64,000 nt of DNA from Vulcanibacillus modesticaldus (lineage in GTDB: Bacteria > Bacillota > Bacilli > Tepidibacillales > Tepidibacillaceae). The notes beneath the pieces are model-generated. The model searched no databases. It had not been told where the DNA came from and saw only the letters and a program-made list of their open reading frames with translations. Positions 60,058 through 64,000 of this stretch are shown here, piece by piece. Position 1 is the first letter of the stretch; each line of letters opens with the position of its first letter. The stretch is from positions 44,392 to 108,391 of the forward strand of contig NZ_MIJF01000035.1 in the NCBI RefSeq assembly GCF_001730235.1, in the 5' to 3' direction. The translations under genes and the position numbers were made by a program.

Positions 60058-60516
60058 CTATAATATGATTTTTTTATCCTCTTTGGTAAATAGTGTATCG
60101 ATTAGTAATAATCCAACACCGATTACGATTGCAGAATCAGCAAGATTAAAAATTGCAAAATTGATAATCCTCACATCAATAAAGTCTACAACTTGCCCAG
60201 TTGACGCCCGGTCAATCAAATTACCGATGGCACCACCTAAAATTAAAGCTAAAGCAAAAGCGTATAGTTTTTGAGTTTTATGTACCCTATAAATATAATA
60301 AACAAGGAATACAACTACAATAACAGTAAGTGAAATAAAAAACCAACGTTGGTTTTGAAGAATTCCAAAGGCAGCTCCTCTATTTCGACTAGAGGTAATA
60401 TGTAACCAACCTTCAATTAAAGGAATACTTTCATAAAGTTTCATGTAATTTACTATAGCCCATTTACTAAACTGATCGATCAATATAACCGCAACTGCAA
60501 CTAAATAATAGATCAA
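60058..60516 (-). CDS. lspA: lipoprotein signal peptidase (signal peptidase II)
   Basis: A 152-residue integral membrane aspartyl protease with four hydrophobic helices that removes signal peptides from prolipoproteins. The catalytic aspartates are in GNLIDRASTGQVVDFID and FNLADSAI, and NRGAAFGIL is conserved. ATG 60516 follows GGGGGATGGGGAT. It is followed by the pseudouridine synthase gene after 11 bases. Confidence 0.95.
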   Translation of the reverse strand: MIYYLVAVAVILIDQFSKWAIVNYMKLYESIPLIEGWLHITSSRNRGAAFGILQNQRWFFISLTVIVVVFLVYYIYRVHKTQKLYAFALALILGGAIGNLIDRASTGQVVDFIDVRIINFAIFNLADSAIVIGVGLLLIDTLFTKEDKKIIL

Positions 60517-60638
60517 ATCCCCATCCCCCTATCACTTTTCTCTAACATATTTTAGCATAGCTTTCAGCACTTACTCAACTTTTCTGAGAAAGAATAAAAA
60601 AGCTAAAGCATTTTAATATAGTTTCTTATACGAAAACA

Positions 60639-60676
60639 AAAGTAGTGAAAAAGAAGATCTTCTTCACTACTTTTTG
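60639..60676 (-). terminator. rho-independent terminator of putP
   Basis: AGTAGTGAA and TTCACTACT with an inner AGAAGATCTTCT palindrome form a long stem, with TTTTG on the minus strand and TTTTTG on the plus. It follows the putP stop and probably also isolates lspA. Confidence 0.8.
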
Positions 60677-60703
60677 ATTTAAACTATTAAATTAAATAAA
60701 ATT

Positions 60704-62269
60704 TTATTCATTAACTAAAGGTTTTTTGGATCTTTCAAACTCATCTACAATATCTTGAGAAGGTTCTTTATCAAATAAACTTACTACAAAAATTGTGATT
60801 GCTGATAAAATGAAACCAGGAATTATTTCATACCAAGCTGCAAAATCAAAATTTGGTAATAATGAACTCAGACCAAATGCCTCGTAATTTTTCCAAGCGA
60901 TAACTGTTAAACCACCAATGATCATTCCAAATAAAACACCATTTCTTGTAGTTCTTTTCCAGAATAGAGATAAAATTATCGCAGGTCCAAAGGCCGCTCC
61001 AAATCCTGCCCATGCATAAGCAACAAGGTCTAGAACACTTCCACCACTCTTAGCTAAAATTAAAGCTATGATCGAGATTAAAATAACTGCTCCCCTACTA
61101 ACCCAAACCAATTCTTTTTGAGAAGCATTTTTTCGAAAGATTGCTTTATAAAAATCCTCTGCCAATGCACTTGAAGATACTAATAATTGTGAGTCGATGG
61201 TGCTCATTACTGCTGCCAAAATAGCCGCTAATAAGAATCCAGAAATCCAAGGATTAAAGATTATCTGTACCATTTGGATAAATATTTGTTCTGGGTCAGA
61301 TAAAGCGTTTTCAAAGCCTTCAATCCCTGCATTGTGGAAAGCAGCACCAACATATCCAACAAATAATGCTCCCCATAAAGCCAATACGACCCATACGGTA
61401 GCGATCAAGCGTGACTTTTTGATTTCCTTAGCAGAACGAATTCCCATAAAACGAACTAAGATATGTGGTTGCCCAAAATATCCTAATCCCCAAGCCATAA
61501 GAGATAATACAGCTACAATATCAAAGCTAGTATTAGATGTTACCCATAGTACACCTTCACTAAATTTATAACTAACTGTCTTAGTGGCATCCAATAAATC
61601 TGGATTTATAGCCCCTAAATTATTCCAAAGTCCATTTAATCCTCCTAGATCAAAAATTGTCACAAGTGGAACCAAGATTAGAGCTAAGAACATCAAACTA
61701 CCTTGGAAAAAGTCTGTCCAACTTACTGCCAGATAACCACCTAAGAATGTATAAGAAATGATTACTAAAGCTCCAACATATAATGCAACGTTGTAATCCA
61801 AACCGAAAGTGCCTTCAAATAATTTACCACCTGCTACAAGACCAGAAGCAGTGTAGAAAAGGAAGAATATCAAAATCAATAAAGCAGATATAACACGTAA
61901 TATATGTGAATTATCTTTAAAGCGATTTTCAAAATAATCAGATATGGTAATTGAATTTACTACATCAGTATATCTGCGTAATCGCTTGGCAATAAATTGC
62001 CAGTTAAGATATGTTCCAATTGCTAACCCAATAGCTATCCACATTGAGCTTAATCCCGCAACGTATGCATAACCTGGTAATCCTAGTAGCAACCAGCCAC
62101 TCATATCACTTGCTTGGGCACTTAATGCTGTAACCCAACCGTTTAAAGAGCGGCCACCTAATATGTAATCATCAATCGTACTAGTTCTTCGATAACTCCA
62201 GAATCCAATTCCTATCATAAATAAAATATAAAGAATAAAAGTTATTAATGTCGGTACACTCATTTGCAT
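60704..62269 (-). CDS. putP: Na+/proline symporter PutP
   Basis: A 521-residue sodium:solute symporter with about 13 membrane segments. The N-terminus has DDYILGGRSLNGWVTALSAQASDMSGWLLLGLPG, typical of PutP with the Ser-rich first sodium-binding region; AILAAVMSTIDSQLLVSSSALAEDFYK near residue 340 is the second sodium-site helix. It imports proline for nutrition or osmotic protection. ATG 62269 follows AAAGGGG; an in-frame ATG at 62263 is also possible. A 35-codon membrane protein gene ends two bases upstream. Confidence 0.92.
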   Translation of the reverse strand: MQMSVPTLITFILYILFMIGIGFWSYRRTSTIDDYILGGRSLNGWVTALSAQASDMSGWLLLGLPGYAYVAGLSSMWIAIGLAIGTYLNWQFIAKRLRRYTDVVNSITISDYFENRFKDNSHILRVISALLILIFFLFYTASGLVAGGKLFEGTFGLDYNVALYVGALVIISYTFLGGYLAVSWTDFFQGSLMFLALILVPLVTIFDLGGLNGLWNNLGAINPDLLDATKTVSYKFSEGVLWVTSNTSFDIVAVLSLMAWGLGYFGQPHILVRFMGIRSAKEIKKSRLIATVWVVLALWGALFVGYVGAAFHNAGIEGFENALSDPEQIFIQMVQIIFNPWISGFLLAAILAAVMSTIDSQLLVSSSALAEDFYKAIFRKNASQKELVWVSRGAVILISIIALILAKSGGSVLDLVAYAWAGFGAAFGPAIILSLFWKRTTRNGVLFGMIIGGLTVIAWKNYEAFGLSSLLPNFDFAAWYEIIPGFILSAITIFVVSLFDKEPSQDIVDEFERSKKPLVNE

Positions 62270-62271
62270 TA

Positions 62272-62379
62272 TTAGTTACCCCTTTCTTCGGTGAAATAAG
62301 TAATTATAGATAATAAAATCAATAATCCCATAGGTACATAGAACCAAAACCAAGTTAAAGTTGGTAAAGAATACTCCAT
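62272..62379 (-). CDS. small membrane protein upstream of putP
   Basis: A 35-residue single-helix protein, MEYSLPTLTWFWFYVPMG followed by a run of aliphatic residues and a short acidic tail (TEERGN). It has a strong GGGGGTG site and is spaced two bases from putP, so it is cotranslated with the symporter. This fits the small accessory proteins that precede sodium:solute symporter genes in many Firmicutes. A role in symporter assembly or activity is inferred from context only. Confidence 0.72.
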   Translation of the reverse strand: MEYSLPTLTWFWFYVPMGLLILLSIITYFTEERGN

Positions 62380-62464
62380 AGTTACACCCCCTAACTTCAA
62401 AGTTGTCGCAATATTATAATAACACATAATGTATTACATTTTTTGAATATTTTAAAAATAAACA

Positions 62465-62497
62465 TAAAAAATAACCCCGTTTCAGGAGGTTATTTTT
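62465..62497 (-). terminator. terminator downstream of yteA
   Basis: AAAAATAACC and GGTTATTTTT form a stem with inner mismatches, followed by TTTTTT on the minus strand. It lies just after the stop of the zinc-finger gene. Confidence 0.75.
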
Positions 62498-62517
62498 AGC
62501 AATCATTCTATGTAGGT

Positions 62518-63264
62518 TCAATTTTTGTCATTTATTTCATCTTCTAACTCAGCTAAATCATCAATATGTATTTCGGAAATCCCCTCTTCTCCTTCAATAT
62601 TCTCCATATAAGCATCATATGCTTCATTGCGAGTAACATCGATTGGGTTGCCATCTGCATCAGTAATGATAAACCCTTCTACTTGCTCTACATATCCCCT
62701 AGGTTCACGACTCTCTATGTATAAATGGTCATAGTCATCACCATCTCTAAAATAATCAGGTGGGTTTGAAGTGCCAAATCTAGCCACCGCTTGCCATGCA
62801 TCTTCTCCATCAAATTCTGTTTCATTGTCTTTATCATCAAAGCTCGTTCTACCAAATGGGGGCATTAAAAATTGTTCTTCAATCGGTCTTTGAATGGAAA
62901 TAGAATCATTTGGTTGATGTTCAATGCAATATTTAGCATAGGGAACTGCATTTAGACGTTCAATAGGGATTTCTTTTTTACATTTTAAACAGTATCCATA
63001 TGTCCCATCTTCTATCCGTTCTAAAGCTTCATTAACTAAATCGAGTAAATGAACCTCATTTTCCTCCAAAGCGATGTCTTTCTCCCTTTCATACATTTCT
63101 GTCGCTAAGTCCCCTGGATGGTTATCGTAGCCAGACAATTCCCCTATAGAAGCATTCATACTTTCATCTAAGCCAAAACTTTCGTTCAACTTTAATTGAT
63201 GCAACAGAGAATTTTTTTCTTCAAGCAATTTATCTCTATAATATTCTAATTGCTCTTGATCCAT
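62518..63264 (-). CDS. yteA: YteA-type TraR/DksA zinc-finger protein
   Basis: A 248-residue protein with an N-terminal coiled-coil (about 1-75), a DksA-like zinc finger CLKCKKEIPIERLNAVPYAKYCIEH (CxxC and CxxH; around residues 95-120), and an acidic C-terminal extension rich in Asp/Glu with GEDAWQAVARFGTS. This is the architecture of Bacillus YteA, a sporulation-controlled protein of unknown activity. The ATG at 63264 has AAGGAG upstream; the GTG four codons earlier overlaps that site. It is 15 bases after the DUF5665 gene. Confidence 0.85.
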   Translation of the reverse strand: MDQEQLEYYRDKLLEEKNSLLHQLKLNESFGLDESMNASIGELSGYDNHPGDLATEMYEREKDIALEENEVHLLDLVNEALERIEDGTYGYCLKCKKEIPIERLNAVPYAKYCIEHQPNDSISIQRPIEEQFLMPPFGRTSFDDKDNETEFDGEDAWQAVARFGTSNPPDYFRDGDDYDHLYIESREPRGYVEQVEGFIITDADGNPIDVTRNEAYDAYMENIEGEEGISEIHIDDLAELEDEINDKN

Positions 63265-63279
63265 TTCTAATGTCACTCC

Positions 63280-63600
63280 TTACCTAATACCTGATTCTAG
63301 ATTTAATTGAGCCTGAACAATTTTTACTATTTCAGCTATATAATCCCCAATAATTGGTATATTTAATGCACCTAATTTTTGTAGAAAATATATTATTGTT
63401 GTGGCAAAGATAGTGAATCCAATAGCAATTCCTATTCCTCTAGCTATACCAGTCATCAAATTTAAGAGCAATAATCTTTTTGGTCTATTTAATAACTGAA
63501 CATAATCTGCTATCTGTGCCCTTTCTAATTGAACCCCAAGTTGGTCTAACTTTTCACCGATCGACTCAATCGTATGTTTATTTTCTGTCTTGTTGGTCAT
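63280..63600 (-). CDS. DUF5665 membrane protein
   Basis: A 106-residue protein with a hydrophilic N-terminal half (IGEKLDQLGVQLERAQIADYVQLLNRPKRLL) and one or two hydrophobic segments (about 45-90) rich in Gly. The NRPKRLLLLNLMTGIARGIGIAIGFT block is characteristic of DUF5665 proteins in Firmicutes. Function is unknown. The ATG at 63600 follows TTTGGAGGG; a start five codons earlier was rejected. It is cotranscribed with yteA. Confidence 0.8.
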   Translation of the reverse strand: MTNKTENKHTIESIGEKLDQLGVQLERAQIADYVQLLNRPKRLLLLNLMTGIARGIGIAIGFTIFATTIIYFLQKLGALNIPIIGDYIAEIVKIVQAQLNLESGIR

Positions 63601-63875
63601 TTTTAATCCCTCCAAATGACATTAACCATAGTTTACTCATTTTTATTATATATACTCATTGATTCTCAAATATTAAACAACTGAACCCTATTGGAAATGG
63701 AACAAACATATAATAAAAATGAACACTCTCATTGGAACTTTTTTTATTTCCAATCACTAGCGTTGCATTAATGTAGTCAGAATATTTCTTCTAATAATCA
63801 CTAGTTCATAAAAAAATCCTTTATAATGGAAGTACAGGTGCTCCCTGTCCAAATCCAATATAAAGGACCATGCTT
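63601..63875. other. intergenic region upstream of IS4-type transposase
   Basis: No gene is seen. It must contain the promoter of the DUF5665-yteA pair (minus strand) and the left end of the insertion element. A boundary could lie between about 63750 and 63830, but without the right end the terminal inverted repeat and target duplication cannot be fixed. AAAGGA at 63863 is the transposase ribosome binding site. Confidence 0.5.
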
Positions 63876-64000
63876 ATGGACAAGGATACACTATTTTCGT
63901 CATTTGGTAAATGGATAGCTCCTATCAATTCTGTAAAATTACAACAAAAAGTAGAAGAAATGAAGCAAGACAAATACGTTAAAAAATTAACAACAAGAGC
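63876..64000 (+). CDS. IS4-family transposase, N-terminal fragment cut by window edge
   Basis: The 41 visible codons read MDKDTLFSSFGKWIAPIN and continue with a Lys/Gln-rich segment ending KKLTTRA. This is the start of the common Firmicutes IS4-type transposase carrying a DUF4372 N-terminal domain. The DDE catalytic domain lies beyond the right edge, so activity cannot be judged. ATG 63876 follows AAAGGA; an in-frame ATG six bases earlier is less well spaced. Confidence 0.72.
   Translation, partial: MDKDTLFSSFGKWIAPINSVKLQQKVEEMKQDKYVKKLTTR

Overview
The window reads as chromosomal DNA of a low-GC, Gram-positive, probably spore-forming member of the Bacillales. The main support is gene order. 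The series yloC-remA-gmk-rpoZ-coaBC-priA-def-fmt-rsmB-rlmN-prpC-prkC-rsgA-rpe, and the series lspA-ylyB-pyrR-pyrP-pyrB-pyrC-carA-carB-pyrK-pyrD-pyrF-pyrE followed by the yloA (rqcH) and yloB region, match the Bacillus subtilis arrangement as I recall it. YteA, RemA, YpmA/YpmB and ComB homologues agree. Pyruvate formate-lyase with its activase, acetate kinase and LL-diaminopimelate aminotransferase suggest a facultative or strict anaerobe, for example something near Tepidibacillus or Vulcanibacillus. The genus is inference only. Nearly all genes lie on the minus strand.

Layout. 1-3.1 kb: partial acetate kinase, a 3-hydroxyacyl-CoA dehydrogenase homologue with altered active-site residues, and ypmB/ypmA. 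3.1-7.2 kb: an MTA/SAH deaminase and a three-gene non-homologous end-joining set (Ku, ATP-dependent ligase, primase-polymerase), with ligase and polymerase as two overlapping frames. 7.4-10.4 kb (+): pflB-pflA. 10.5-15.8 kb: a degenerate ComEC-like metallo-beta-lactamase protein, dinG, a DsrE-like gene, a methyltransferase relic and comB. 15.9-22.6 kb: a compact Tad/Flp-type pilus operon (TadZ, TadB, TadC, Flp1 pilin, TadE, a 750-residue TadG-like protein, a TadE with an extra C-terminal domain) without a TadA motor ATPase. 22.8-36.8 kb: the translation, cell-wall-signalling and nucleotide housekeeping operon. 37-45.5 kb: dapL, dapF, a Ca2+-type P-ATPase, rqcH (+) and an NhaC antiporter. 45.7-59.1 kb: an AI-2E family permease and the complete pyrimidine operon, with a promoter and three PyrR-type attenuators; pyrC carries a one-base frameshift. 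59.1-63.6 kb: ylyB, lspA, putP with a small membrane partner, yteA and a DUF5665 gene. 63.9-64 kb: the start of an IS4-type transposase.

No tRNA, rRNA or CRISPR array was seen. The observations most worth checking are the Tad operon without a motor gene, the loss of three catalytic residues in the 3-hydroxyacyl-CoA dehydrogenase homologue, the split LigD, the frameshifted pyrC, the ligand-less ComEC-like protein and the Asp-to-Glu change in RqcH. Many starts were moved from the longest open frame to internal ATG, GTG or TTG codons that have a proper ribosome binding site.
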